Origin: Amaranthus tricolor
Taxonomy: Eukaryota; Streptophyta; Magnoliopsida; Caryophyllales; Amaranthaceae
Reading direction: 5' to 3'
Assembly: GCF_026212465.1 (NCBI RefSeq)
Contig: NC_080053.1
Location: forward strand, 11,509,176 to 11,573,175
Length of the DNA stretch: 64,000 nucleotides
Below, piece by piece: positions 1 through 10,875 of this stretch. Position numbers and translations under genes: made by a program. Within the stretch, counting starts at the first letter, position 1. Each line of letters opens with the position of its first letter. Below the pieces are notes generated by a model that saw only the letters and a list, made by a program, of their open reading frames with translations, was not told the origin of the DNA and did not search any database.

Positions 1-2666
1 GGTATATTAGTTCCCTGGAGGACTTTGGGTATCTCTCCTCACGGGAAATACTACAATCCCCTCCCTTTCTCTCCATGGGCTGACAACACAGCTAACAAAC
101 ATCTGTATAGGATGTGTGTTAGTTTTACACCTGTCCCCATTAAAAATTACAAGCAGCGGAGGACTGCTACATTTTATTATGACCCTCTGGGTACAGCTGA
201 GGCCCCCAGGTGGAGGAGGAGTGACATATGCCCAGATAACACTGCTTACTACCTCAGAAGAGGGCAGGGTCCTCTTCCTCTAGCCAAAAAGGAGTATAGG
301 GATCTTGAAACTTGGGTTGATCATCATTCAAAAGTTTTTCAAGTTTCAGACCCTTTCATTGGAAGTGGTTCAAGGAAGGGCAAGTCTGGGGGCCCTACTG
401 CTGCTGCTGATCAAGCTGGCCCTTCGATCCGAGGCCCAGTAAAGAAGAAAAAGAGCCTCAAGAAGAAGAAAGAGGCTGATGTTTCTTCTTTCCAATCCTG
501 GGAAGGTGATGATCTCCCCCTTTTGGTTACTCTTTGTGCTTATCTGGCTCCTAGGAGCTCACAAGTTATTGTGTTGCTCCCAGATTAAGATTTAGGTGGT
601 TGTTTTCCTATTGAGTGAGACTTCATTCATTGTTATTTTTATTTTTCTGATATCTAACTTGTTTTCTTTTTCACAGCAACTACCAACATTGCTACTACTG
701 AGGCTGCTCAACTGAGGATGTTACCCTGAAGCCTGTTCAGGAGGAGGTAGTTGAGGAATCTGAAACGGCTCTTAAATCTTCTTCTGAGGTTCAAGAGGTT
801 ATTGTGGATGTGGCCTCTCCATCTCTTCCTGCTTCTCCTGAATACTCCAATATATTTGCCTTTATAGCTGATGACGCTGTTGATCCATTTTTCAAGGGGG
901 CTGGTACAGGCATTGGTTCTACTTTTAAATTTTTATTAAGATATCTTTACCATACAAATTTCATCTTCACTAATCATCATTTTCATTTTTTTATTAGCTA
1001 TTGAACATCCGGCCTCCCCTAAATTTTTCCAATCGATGAAGTCACCTAGATGGCAGGTGATGAAGCAACTGAAACTGTTGCTGAACCTTCTGTCTCTATG
1101 ACTGAGGTAGCTTGGGTCCTAACTGATATTGCTGTGGATTTGGTGGATCCTGCTGCTATCTCTTCTCCCAGGGTTGAGGTTGCAGCTGGCAATACACCTG
1201 TCCTAGAAGTTGATGCTGAGACCCAATCTGTACATACCGGTCTTCCAGTCAATGTTTCTGGGGAGATTGTCGATGAAAGCCCTTCCCATGACTTACAAAA
1301 AGTCATGGAAGGTGGAGTCGAATCCGGGGAAGTCCTCCCAATTCCATCTGTCAGGGAATTAGTAAGTGAGGATCCCAGTCCTATTAAAGTCGTTCCTGCT
1401 GAAGGTAATTCTCTTTCTTCTTTCTTCTTTCTTTTTTTTATTATTTTTTAAATATTCACTTACATTTTTAGGAACGAAAAATGTAAATAAACGCGCTGCT
1501 GAGGTCCCTCATCCAGAAGAACCTCTTTCCATACAGAAACTGGACGAAGCGAGCAACACCTCCGAGTAATCTGCGTCTATTGACATTATGACCACTTTTG
1601 GAAGGTTTCTGGAAGGCCCACACCATGATTTTGATGAGGTAATTAGATTTGTACTTAGATTTTTGTATTTGATGAGGTAATTATTTCTGCTTTGTTATAG
1701 TTGGTTAATTCCAGACTTTTTGAGTTGCGTTCTCTGATGAAGAAAACATACCACTTCGATTTTCAAAGTCTTCGTCAAAAGAATCTGACTTAGGAATCTG
1801 AGATTAACTCTCTTCAGGCTTAGGTGGAGAGTCTTAGGGTAAAGAATCTGGCACTTGATACCAAATCATCCTCTCCTGCAACTGAGCTGCTCTCTCGCCA
1901 GGATGAAGTAAATAACTGGATGGGTAAAACGCAATTTTTGGAGAGAGAGCTCAAACCCCAAATTGATCTGATGACTGTAAAAGAGACTAGGATTCTGGCT
2001 CTTGACATTGGGCTCATAAAAGCTAATGAAAAATTAAGTGAGCTTAATGCCAAATACAAGGAGCTACAGGCTGAGCATATCTCCCAGTCCGACTACATTT
2101 TGGAGCAACAAACGACTATTGCCAAAGTTGTCGATGAATCTGGCCAACTTCAGAAAGATTTTAAGAAGGTTCAAGATTTTTTGGCTTCCGTTGAGCAAAC
2201 TTGTGCCAAAAAGGATGAGGAGATTTTGCATCTCAGGTCCAAGCTTCAACAGTCTAAGCTTCTGGTGAAGACTCAAAGGGGAATAATTGATGTTGCAGAA
2301 AATAAATTGAGGGAGTAGATATCAGCTTTGGAAGCTAATGTGGCCAAACTGGAGACTGAGAAGAAACAGATAAAGGCCCAGAAGAGAAAGAAAGCGACTG
2401 AATACTTCCAATCTCAATTTCAATCTCACATGGCAACTGATAAAGCCAGAACCAAGGAAGGTTCTCTCTGGATTGCAATGAATGCAGTTTTTCATGCCTA
2501 CCCTGATCTGGAATGGTCAAAGATTGAACCTTTTTTGGCTCCTGGGACTCCAGTAGCCTCATGCATTCCAACCCTTATGAACCAATATAAAGCTTCATCA
2601 TTTGGTCAAGGAACTGGTACTTCTGCTCCTTCTGCCTCAACTACTCCTCCACCCAACAAATCATAA
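1..2666 (+). pseudogene. Decayed multi-exon gene for a coiled-coil protein, 5' end outside window
   Basis: I do not recognise this gene. An open frame enters from the left edge and runs to a TAA at 586-588; it contains a lysine-rich stretch near 440-480. Clear GT-AG introns follow, for example 1405-1471 and 1639-1700, and a probable acceptor lies at 676-677. The last part (about 1821-2666) is one frame encoding a long heptad-like coiled coil, broken by an in-frame TAG at 2316-2318 and ending in a Ser/Thr/Pro-rich tail. Further in-frame stops lie near 1790-1823. Charged coiled coil after a globular N-terminal part is common in plant transposon-derived proteins, but the family is not established. 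The several stops argue for a pseudogene; the introns argue that it was once a real transcription unit rather than a retrotransposon gag. Confidence 0.5.
1824..2666 (+). pseudogene. Coiled-coil C-terminal segment of the decayed gene
   Basis: This is the best preserved part of the gene that begins at the left edge. It reads as about 165 codons of Leu/Glu/Lys/Gln heptads, then a TAG at 2316-2318, then 112 codons in the same frame: a lysine-rich helix, a short globular piece containing AYPDLEWSKIEPFL, and a Thr/Ser/Pro tail. A short segment of this coiled coil (VEQTCAKKDEEI, about 2190-2225) occurs again inside the Gypsy integrase fragment at 3411-3720 on the other strand, so this sequence has been copied. 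Function unknown. Confidence 0.5.
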
Positions 2667-2675
2667 TTTTTTTTT

Positions 2676-3077
2676 AGGAAAATTTACCCAGAATAATCCA
2701 ACCTATTCACGATTTTCCTACAATAAGCCCAACTATCGATTAACCATGAATAATCCGAACTTATGAGGGTCTTTGGCTTGGGTACACCCAGGTGACCTGC
2801 TACCCATTGTAGCAAGTCATTTTGAATATAAAAAAAAGATAAATATTTTAAAAAATAGAAAATTTATCCAGAATAATCCAACCTATTTACGATTTTCCTA
2901 CAATAATCCCAACTATTGACTAAATGCCAGAAAATTACCTGTTGCACCGGTAAAAACAAGAGCAACAACAGCACAGGTTAAGTGAGTCAATAGTTGGGAT
3001 TATTCATGGTTAATCGATAGTTGGGATTATTGTAGGAAAATCGTGAATAGGTTGGATTATTCTGGGTAAATTTTCCT
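2676..3077. mobile_element. Non-autonomous long-TIR element (family A, copy 1)
   Basis: About 85 bp at 2676-2760 (starting AGGAAAATTTACCCAGAA) is repeated in inverted orientation at about 2993-3077. Runs of T outside both ends are compatible with an 8-9 bp target duplication. A third, direct copy of the left end lies inside at 2859-2922, so the element is nested or rearranged. No coding capacity. Long inverted repeats with an 8-9 bp duplication suggest a Mutator-like MITE; the superfamily is inferred. Confidence 0.7.
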
Positions 3078-3410
3078 TTTTTTTATTATTATTTGTAAGC
3101 TTCTGGAAACTACAAAGATTTTTTGTTGTATATTGAAGTTTCCCAATCAACTTATAATTATTTTCATCTAATTAATAAATACAACTTTTCTGACTATTTT
3201 GATAGTATACAAATTACATGTTTTTCTTAAGTTAATGATGCTTCTAACTATGACTTTGTGGGAGTTTCTGATAAAGTATCCTCGTCAAGTTTCCTCTTCA
3301 ATATTTTCTTGACAGATATCTTTTCTTCTTCAATATCATGTTGACAGATATCTGCCCTTTACTCCCCCAAACTTTTCAGTATTTTCAAAAATTAAATATA
3401 CTTAAAAGAT

Positions 3411-3720
3411 TTAGGGTTGTTGTGAATTTATTCCATTCTTCCTCATGTCTGATATCTTCTCATCCTTTTTGGCACAAGTTTGCTCAACGACTAATGCGTT
3501 CTCTCTGACTTCATCAATTAACTCCAAATCTAGGAGTCTGGATTGCTCATTTTCTTCTTGAATCAAATGTTTGACTGTTGTAGTTTGCACTCCAATTTCA
3601 ACTGGAAGGGGTGCTTCTGAGCCATAAACAAGTTTGAATGGAGTCTGACCAGAATAATCGTCCAAGTATGTGGTTGGGGAGTCTCGATTTTTTGTATGAG
3701 CTTTCTTTGGTGTAGGTTTT
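3411..3720 (-). pseudogene. Gypsy integrase C-terminal fragment fused to coiled-coil sequence
   Basis: The minus-strand frame contains TPFKLVYGSEAPLPVEIGV followed by LDLELIDEVRENA. This matches the region after the integrase core of Ty3/Gypsy polyproteins (usual form TPF-LVYG-EAVLPVE). After ENA the frame continues directly into VEQTCAKKDEKI, which is not integrase but a near copy of the coiled coil encoded on the plus strand around 2190-2225. Nothing else of a Gypsy element (RT, protease, LTR) is visible beside it, so this is a short chimeric relic. The upstream part is degenerate. Confidence 0.6.
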
Positions 3721-3889
3721 GGTAGGGATAGCTCCCAGGCAAAGCCTTTAGTAAATCCCTTCCTTTTGGTATGTATATTCTTTTATTTTTGAAGAAAATA
3801 ATAATTTTGTATTTTTTTTTTATGTACAATGAATATAGTAAATTCTAATAAAAAGTTGGTAATAAATTTGCAAGTGTGTATATATATTT

Positions 3890-5030
3890 GAAAAATTACC
3901 TATAATAATCCAACCTTTTTTTTCCTACAATAATTCCATTCATTGATGGTTAACTATCAATAATCCCAATTTTAAGGGGTCTTTGCTTAGACTAAACCGG
4001 GGGTTATCGGTTACCTATTACCAACAGATCAAGCTCGCAAAAAAAAATAAAATTTAAATGCATTTTATAAAATAAATAAATAAAAAATACCCCTTCCTAG
4101 TTCCTCCTTCAACACTGCCACTTGTTCACCACGGCAACCCTTTCAAACACCCACCATTGCCTACCCCTCAAAACTTAGTGCCACTACCTCAACCTTTCTC
4201 ATAATCTTTGTCTTAGTTTTACCATCCATACTCCTAGTTTTTTTTATATAGATTAGAACTTTTCATAATATAAAATAATACCGACTAAAGCCATTAATAA
4301 TGGCTGAAAAGGGCAGATTTAAGGAACATATTAATCTCACTGGAGGGAGTTTTTCTAAGCTATTATTGTCATCATATGATGATGTTGAAGAAACTCCATT
4401 TACGTCCCTATTTTTTCTTCCTCTATTTTCTTCTACTGCACCAATAAATGCTTTGTTTTGGTAATTTTAAATCTAAAAATACACCAAAGCTTAGTGCAAT
4501 TATTACTATCACTACTACAAATAATAATGTTAAGTGTCTGATTTTTCTTGATTTATTAGTTAATTGATGAATTTGTTTTGATGATAATGGTGATTTTGTT
4601 CTGAGTTTTAGAAGAGGAGAAATGGTTTGGATTCGGGTAAAGAATTAGTGCATGAGTCCGAGTCAGGTAATGGGTCAGGGAATGGTCGGGTTCGGGTGAT
4701 AGGGGTGTAGATTGTGGAGGGTGGTGTGGCGATAGGGAGGGAGGGGTAAATGACAGTAATGGAGGACTGGTCGTTTCAATGGAAAAGGGAGGGTGAGGGT
4801 AGATTTTTCTTTTAATTTTTTAAATTTTACTTGACTTTTTAGTATTTTATTATTTATTTGTATTTTTCATTTATTTTTTAAAAGAGTTAACCTACAATTA
4901 CAACTTAACAATTGAGCAACAACATTTTTGGTTAATTGACTTAAAAGTTGAGATTATTCATGATTAGTCAATAGGTGTGATTATTCTAGGAAAATGAGAA
5001 AAAGTTTAGATTATTGTAGGTAATTTTTCC
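3890..5030. mobile_element. Non-autonomous long-TIR element (family A, copy 2)
   Basis: The left end, GAAAAATTACCTATAATAAT at about 3890, and an inverted counterpart ending TAATTTTTCC at 5030 share the CCTACAATAAT and AACCAT/ATAATCCCAA blocks of the element at 2676-3077. This is a larger, diverged member of the same family. The roughly 950 bp interior holds a GGTGATGGGTC-like G-rich part near 4640-4790 and no convincing ORF. Confidence 0.55.
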
Positions 5031-5145
5031 TATATTTTTTTACTGAAAAATAAATTTGCGAATGTGTATATCACTACTTGTTCAGCATATTAGTGGATGT
5101 ATATGGAGAATTATAAATATATATTTTTTCTTTTAAAAAAAAGAG

Positions 5146-5405
5146 GTTATTTGTATCTTTGGTTTCAAACAAAATATACAAATAACAATTATTTGTATCT
5201 TTGGTTTGAAACCAAAGATAAAATTAATCCATTATTTGTATCATTTGTTTCAAACAAACGATACAAATAACCTATTATTTGTATCTTTGGTTTGAACCAA
5301 AGATACAAATAACTGTTATTTGTATCTTTGGTTTTCAAAGGATACAAATAATGTGTTATTTGTAACTCTCTTATTAGTAACCCTCAATATAAGATACAAA
5401 TAAGT
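5146..5405. repeat. Cluster of about six hairpins built on TTATTTGTATCTTTGGTTT
   Basis: The unit TTATTTGTATCTTTGGTTT and its inverted complement alternate, giving consecutive near-perfect palindromes at about 5146-5186, 5187-5226, 5232-5271, 5275-5313, 5315-5350 and 5357-5405. Arms are 15-20 bp with loops of a few bases. The arrangement could arise from repeated foldback insertion or replication slippage and could form a multi-hairpin RNA if transcribed. Confidence 0.75.
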
Positions 5406-5523
5406 TTAAAACCAAAATACAAATAATAATTTTTTTAATAATGGCAATATTTAGTTTTCAATACATATAGATTATCATATTTTGATGTAATAACATATAT
5501 CACTTGTATAAGTATTTTGACAA

Positions 5524-5778
5524 GGGGAGTGTTTGGCAAATTAGTTTATTAGGTAAATTTAGTTTATTTTGATGTAAATAGAGGGTTTGGTGGTCAAACT
5601 AACTAATGCTAGTGTTTGGTGAACTAGCTGGTTGAAACAATTTATTGACATGAATAAGTTGTTTTTGAACAAGCTGCTCATAGCAGTGGGTTTAAAATCA
5701 GTTGGTCAAACCAGTTCATAAAATCAGCTAGTCAAATCAATCATTATAATCAGCTATCAGCCGTTTGCCAATACCCTC
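5524..5778. mobile_element. Short TIR element, hAT-like MITE
   Basis: The left end GGGGAGTGTTTGGCAAA and the inverted right end TTTGCCAATACCCTC are imperfect terminal repeats of the GTGTTTGGCAAA type that is common in plant hAT-derived MITEs. The interior has repeated CAGTTGGTCAAAC/CAGCTAGTCAAAT motifs and no ORF. No exact target duplication was identified. Confidence 0.45.
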
Positions 5779-5916
5779 AATACATTTTTCATAATCAAAT
5801 ATTACTTGATTTTCGTTATCACATAATTACGAAATACTCAGCAAATGCCCAAACTGTTGAGGAATCTTACCTACGTTTTAAATGCTCAGAAGTTTGCATT
5901 TACCTTTATCCAAAGG

Positions 5917-6197
5917 TCATTGAACTAACATTTTTAATTGATCATAGAGAAAAGGGATGCTTGCAGGGTTGAATACAACATTAGTGCTTGTGACATCACC
6001 TGTTAGTTGATCCCTGCATTAACAAAGCATGTTTTAAAGATTAGTTCAAAACCACTACCATAAATATGCAAATTAAAAGAAAAATAAAATTGACACCAAA
6101 TTATCGTAATTTATGTAATAATGACGCAAAAGATACATTGAAAGTGAACAGCTATTTACCATTGTAGTTTATTCAGTTCTTCGTTAAATGTTGTTGT
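5917..6197 (-). pseudogene. Two-exon fragment of an unidentified host gene
   Basis: On the minus strand, 6197-6160 encodes TTTFNEELNKLQ plus two bases of a Trp codon and ends at a GTAAAT donor. A TGCAG acceptor precedes 6013. Joining the two completes the Trp codon and opens a frame (DQLTGDVTSTNVVFNPASIP and onward) to a TGA at 5919-5917. Matching splice phase and ordinary amino-acid composition support true exons. A TGA lies immediately upstream of the first exon frame and no start codon is seen, so it is a 3' gene remnant or captured fragment. I do not recognise the protein. Confidence 0.4.
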
Positions 6198-6373
6198 TCA
6201 ATATTAAACCCTAATCGAATAAGAGTGTGATTTTGGAGATAGTTTTGGGGATGAAATCAGGTTTTCTGAAGATGAATTTGAATGACAGTATGATTTTGGA
6301 GATTAAGCTAGTTTAGAGCTATTGTAGCTGGTCACCTAAGATTAGGGACTACTATGAACAATCATATATTCTA

Positions 6374-6618
6374 CTCCCTCCTATTCACCTTAAGAGTCCC
6401 ATTTGACTTTTCACGGATTTTAAGAAGAATCAAAAGTGGTATTATGAGTTTTTAATGTAAGGAAGGAAAATTAGTATAGGTAATGGAAGGTATAATTGAA
6501 AATAGAATAAAGTTACTAGGGGCATAAAAGTCAAAAACTCATACCAAAAATAGAAATGAGACAATTAAGGTGACTTAGCCATAAAGAAAATGGGACACAT
6601 AAGCTGAATAGGAGGGAA
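6374..6618. mobile_element. Stowaway-like MITE
   Basis: The left terminus CTCCCTCCTATTCACCTTAAG and the inverted right terminus CTGAATAGGAGGGAA form terminal inverted repeats that begin with the CTCCCTCC motif of Tc1/mariner Stowaway MITEs. TA dinucleotides flank both sides (6372-6373 and 6619-6620). About 245 bp with no coding capacity. Confidence 0.8.
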
Positions 6619-6620
6619 TA

Positions 6621-7503
6621 TTAATTTTATAGTATATTTATAGTATAGTAGCAAGAAGAAAATTTGATTGTCAGCATGTCATTTGTCTTTTATTCATTGG
6701 TTAATATTAATGGAATTTAACTAATTTGCATTTTTCACACTTACCATATTTACAAATTTATATTTATGGAAAAACTCATACATTAATGGATACAATAAGT
6801 TACAATTATTCCCAATTACATAATTGTATATAAAAGCACTGTTTAAAAAATTATAATGGGAAATATATAATGTACAACGTAGAACATTATATATTTTCTG
6901 ATAAAATTATACTACAGAATAAATTACATTTATTCCAGTGTAATTGGAATTGTACTATTCAGAAAATTATAGTACAAAAATATACTTTGTATAACATTAT
7001 ACAACAATTTAGGAAATTCCATCAAGTACATAATAGCCCCTTTATCCATCAATTGTTATTTAAAACTAAAATGACATAAAATTTAATTAATTGATCATTA
7101 AAATTTGTTATTTATATTATTAGATTACTATAATTACAATTTTGAATTTTAGAAAAAAACGTAAAGTTTGATTTGCAGTCTAAAATTTCATTAAAATATT
7201 AATGTATTTAAAAATCCGTGAATTGCACGGATTTCTATTCTTATAACTAATAAAAGCACTACAAAAAAAGGACTAATTTCATAAAAGGGTTTACTGCCAC
7301 GTCAGGCATACAATCAGCATCCAACACAAATGCTTCTATCAACTCTCGAACCCAAGATCTCATACATGTTACACCAACACTCTCAACACTAGATCATTTA
7401 TTACTTATTTTGTAGTGATATGGTATAAAAATTTATTTATACTTATAAATTAATGCTGTAATCACTAGGTCATTCAATAGTTGTACTAGTGTATTATTTA
7501 TTG
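6621..7503. other. AT-rich intergenic DNA with a possible Helitron 3' end
   Basis: No convincing gene. At 7212-7234 a 9-bp perfect stem (AAATCCGTG / CACGGATTT, loop AATTG) is followed by CTAA at 7247-7250. This resembles the hairpin plus CTRR terminus of Helitrons, but no matching TC 5' terminus was found. Confidence 0.3.

Positions 7504-7587
<84 letters not shown>
7504..7587. repeat. ATA/TAT trinucleotide microsatellite, self-complementary
   Basis: A run of ATA repeats switches midway to TTA/TAT repeats, so the whole 84-bp tract can fold back on itself. Confidence 0.95.
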
Positions 7588-7589
7588 GT

Positions 7590-7789
7590 TATTAATCGAA
7601 TTAGAGTATTATTAGTTGTATTAGTGTTTTATTAGTCATATTAGTTTATTATTAATATAATTTTATTGTATTAGTATATGGAGTATTATTTTATTATTAG
7701 TTGTATTAGCATATTATTAGTTGTATTAGTGTATTATTACTATATTATTAGTTATTTTAGTATATCTAATTAGTCGTATTAGTAAGGAT
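7590..7789. repeat. Left part of a degenerate TATTAGT(T/C)GTATTAGTG array
   Basis: Variants of TATTAGTTGTATTAGTGTATTAT recur irregularly here. The same type of array resumes at about 19895-20130 beyond the LINE, so the LINE appears to have inserted into it. Confidence 0.7.
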
Positions 7790-9539
7790 ATCTAAGAGTA
7801 TGCTGTTGGTGATAGGCTTAGGAAGGCTAAGAATGATCAAGGCACTTACCTTAGCCAGTTAGCCAAATTGAATTGGCTAAAATTTGGAGATGAGAATTCC
7901 CGCTACTTTCATCAGAGCATTAAACAAAGGTAAATTGTAAATCGAATTCTTCTTCTTAATGACAATGGGGTTCCTGTAACTGACATCAGAAGGATTCAAG
8001 AGTCATTTGTTTCTTTCTATCAGCAACTGCTGTGCAATAATCTTCACTGTCGGAGGCGTATCGACATGAACGTTATTAGAGAAGGGCCTCTGTTAGAGAA
8101 CTCTCACCATGAGCAGCTATCTCTTTGCTTCTCGTTAGAGAAAATCAGGAATGCGCTATGGAGTATCACTGACATAAAAAGTTCGGGCCTGGATGGATAC
8201 AATAGCAAATTCTATAAAGCTGCTTCGTCCGTTATTGGTGATGATGTAGTTGAGGCTGTTCAACAATTCTTCAGAATTGGGAAGCTTCTCCAAGCTTAGA
8301 ACACTACTGCTGTTCACCTCATCCCCAAGGTCCCTAACCCTAACACTCTAGGTGACTATAGACCAAATGCTTGTTGTCATACTCTATATTAATGCATTAC
8401 TAAACTGATTCGTAGCATACTCAAATTGGTTCTTGGTCATATTATCAGTCATTCTCAGGGTGCCTTTGTTAAAGGGCGCAACATTATGCATAACATACTT
8501 CTGTGCCAAGATATTGTAAAGCAATATGGTTGAAAACACTGCCCTCCGAGTACTTTATTGAAGATTGACTTGAGGAAGGCATATGATACTTTGGAGTGGG
8601 ATTTTATTAAAGATATGCTGATCTCTCTTAATTTCTCTTCCCACTTTATTAATATAGTTATGACCTATATTAGCTCAGCCCAATTCTCCTTGATTCTAAA
8701 TGGAAGCCCCATGCCTCGGTTTAGATCAAAGAGGGGAATCAGACATGGAGACCCAATGTCCCCTTTGATTTTTATGATTTGCATAGAGTATCTTTCTAGA
8801 TTACTAAAGGTTGCTGGGGATCATGAGAACTTCAGATTTCACCCAAGGTGCAATAGACTCAAACTAAACCATCTGTGCTTTACGGATGACTTAGTGATAT
8901 TTTGTCGGGGGTGACATAGCTTCTGTTAGAATCCTTTTAGATAAATTACACATTTTTGCGAACTCCACTTGTTTGGTTGCCAACTCTTCAAAATCTGACA
9001 TGTATCTTGCAGGTATCCCTACTTCGTTGAAACAGTATATAGTGAATTCTTGTAATATTTCTTTGGGTTCTATGCCTTTTCGATATCTAGGGGTTTCGCT
9101 CTCTTCCAAACGTATTTCTGCAGTTGAATGTGAACGTCTTGTTGTTAGAATGACCTCTAAGATAAGATCTTGGCAAGTCCGGAATCTCTCTTATGCAGTT
9201 AGACTACAACTTGTTTCTTCTGTTTTGATGAATATCACAAACTTTTGGTGTCAAATCTTTGTGTTGCCTAAGAAGGTGCTAAAACAGGTGAATGCAATCT
9301 GTAGAGCATATCTATGGCATGAAAAAGTTGATTCTGATACCCCTGGAAATATGAATTGTGCTAAGGTCTGTACTCCAAAAAAGTTGAGTGGCCTGGGTAT
9401 TCGTAACCTGAAAGTGTGGAATCTAGCTGTAGTGGGTAAACATGTATGGCATACATCCTCTATGACTGAACTCCATGTGGGTCAAATGGGTGCATGGTGT
9501 CTATACCAAGGGTGGAAATTGGAGGGTCTTTAATGCTCC
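7790..9539 (+). pseudogene. LINE (L1-type) reverse transcriptase, 5'-truncated, upstream half
   Basis: Interrupted frames read LAKLNWLKFGDENSRYFHQ, then LKIDLRKAYDTLEWDFI, then RGIRHGDPMSPLIFMICIEY and LNHLCFTDDLVIFCRG. These are the plant non-LTR (L1/RTE-type) RT blocks, with FTDD as the catalytic box instead of the usual FADD. The following frame has the PFRYLGVSLSSKRIS and ICRAYLWHE segments typical of the post-RT region. Several stops (for example near 7930, 8297, 8390 and 8532) make it non-functional. The endonuclease and ORF1 are absent, which fits the 5' truncation usual for LINEs. It is cut at 9539 by the Copia element and resumes at 19183. Confidence 0.85.
9535..9539. other. Target-site duplication GCTCC of the SIRE-type Copia element, left copy
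   Basis: GCTCC precedes the left LTR, and the same five bases follow the right LTR at 19178-19182. A 5-bp duplication is the LTR-element norm, and this pair fixes the element boundaries. Confidence 0.95.
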
Positions 9540-10861
9540 TGTAGAAATACTAATGGATGATCGAATGCAACAAGAGGGGGGGGTGAATTGTTGTGTAGTA
9601 GGTTTAAGATTTTTGCCTCTAATTTTTTGCGGAATTATATTAAGTAAAGGACAAAAACTTAAACTTAAAAACGAAAAGAAAAATAATAAAGGAGACAAGG
9701 ATTTTTACGTGGAAACCTTCTTGGCCTAATAAGAAGGAAAAACCACGACCCCCCGGGATTTCAAAATTCTCACTATGTTAAGGCAATCAATTACAATTAC
9801 ACATAACAATGTTTTGCTTCACTTGAAGCTTCTCAATTCTCTAAACGCTTTACTCAAAGCTTCTCTACTTAGGCCTACTTCTCTTCTCTTCTCTTCTCTT
9901 CTCTTCTCTCCTTCTCTTTCTCTTTTCTCGATTCTATTCTCTATTCCCTTAGACTTCCCATAAGTCTAATTACAACAAAACACTCAATTACCCTTTACAA
10001 GGCCATTTCTCTTCTCTATTCCCTTAGACTTCCCACAAGTCTAATTACAACAAATCACATCAACCCTTACAAGGCCATTTCTCAAGAGGATAAGAATTAA
10101 AATAATTACTTAAGAAAAATATAATAAATTAATTGGCATTGGAAAACTGAAAATATTTTTCTTAAGATGATCTCCCTTTAATGGACACTCTTGAATCCTA
10201 AAAGGATTGATTTTTGATTCGAGCAAAGTCCCTTCTATTTATAGAGGGAACAGCCAGCAGTTACCATAAGCATAACGTCCACTATCTCACACATACCTCC
10301 ACTACCCCCACGTTCTCAAAACAAAAGGTGGTGGAATTATGCGTGTCCGGCTGTTATTTGCTCAAAGAAAAATCAGTTTCCTTATGCTAAAAATAGCATA
10401 GGAGTTTAAAACATAAGATCCTAAAAAATAGGAGATCTAAATCTAATTAAGAAAAAGTCTTGGGCTATTTTTAGAAAACCTAAAAATAGATTTGCCAATT
10501 AACTTACTAATTAATTTAAGCAATTAAATTAATTCTAAACCATTACATCAACTTAAAAACAGAAAATAATTAATTCGCAATTTTTCAGTCGATGCTATTC
10601 TTCAGACCTGCATCGTGAGGAACAGCGTACTGTCTCCATCTACAACATTCGTCAGAACTTTAACTCTAGGAACAGCAGACTGTTTTCCAGAGCAATTGCC
10701 CAACTTCTTGGATATTTGAGACATGTACTTCTTCCACGAATCAAGTCATAGGCTTCATCAACGATTCACATTAAATCGGATATATACCTACAAAACAATC
10801 TCTAAAAATATGTTTGTTTATTTAAAAGTAAAGTCATCATCAAAACCTTAAGAGGCCAACA
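9540..10861 (-). repeat. 3' LTR of the SIRE-type Copia element
   Basis: 1322 bp, with TGTAG at its plus-strand left end and GGCCAACA at the right. It contains a TATA-like box on the minus strand (10235-10244), a CTTCT microsatellite near 9887-9912, and two imperfect palindromes at 10619-10637 and 10669-10688. Confidence 0.95.
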
Positions 10862-10875
10862 AATTCCCCCTTTTT
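10862..10875 (-). other. Polypurine tract of the SIRE-type Copia element
   Basis: On the minus strand AAAAAGGGGGAATT lies directly before the TGTTGG start of the 3' LTR, where plus-strand DNA synthesis is primed. Confidence 0.85.

Noticed and set aside
1..60. AGTTCCCTGGAGGA at the left edge resembles AGTTCCTTGGAGGA at 31330-31344.
   Set aside because: The similarity does not extend and is too short to link the two regions.
6870..7079. A 69-codon frame.
   Set aside because: Composition follows AT-rich sequence and no family pattern is present.
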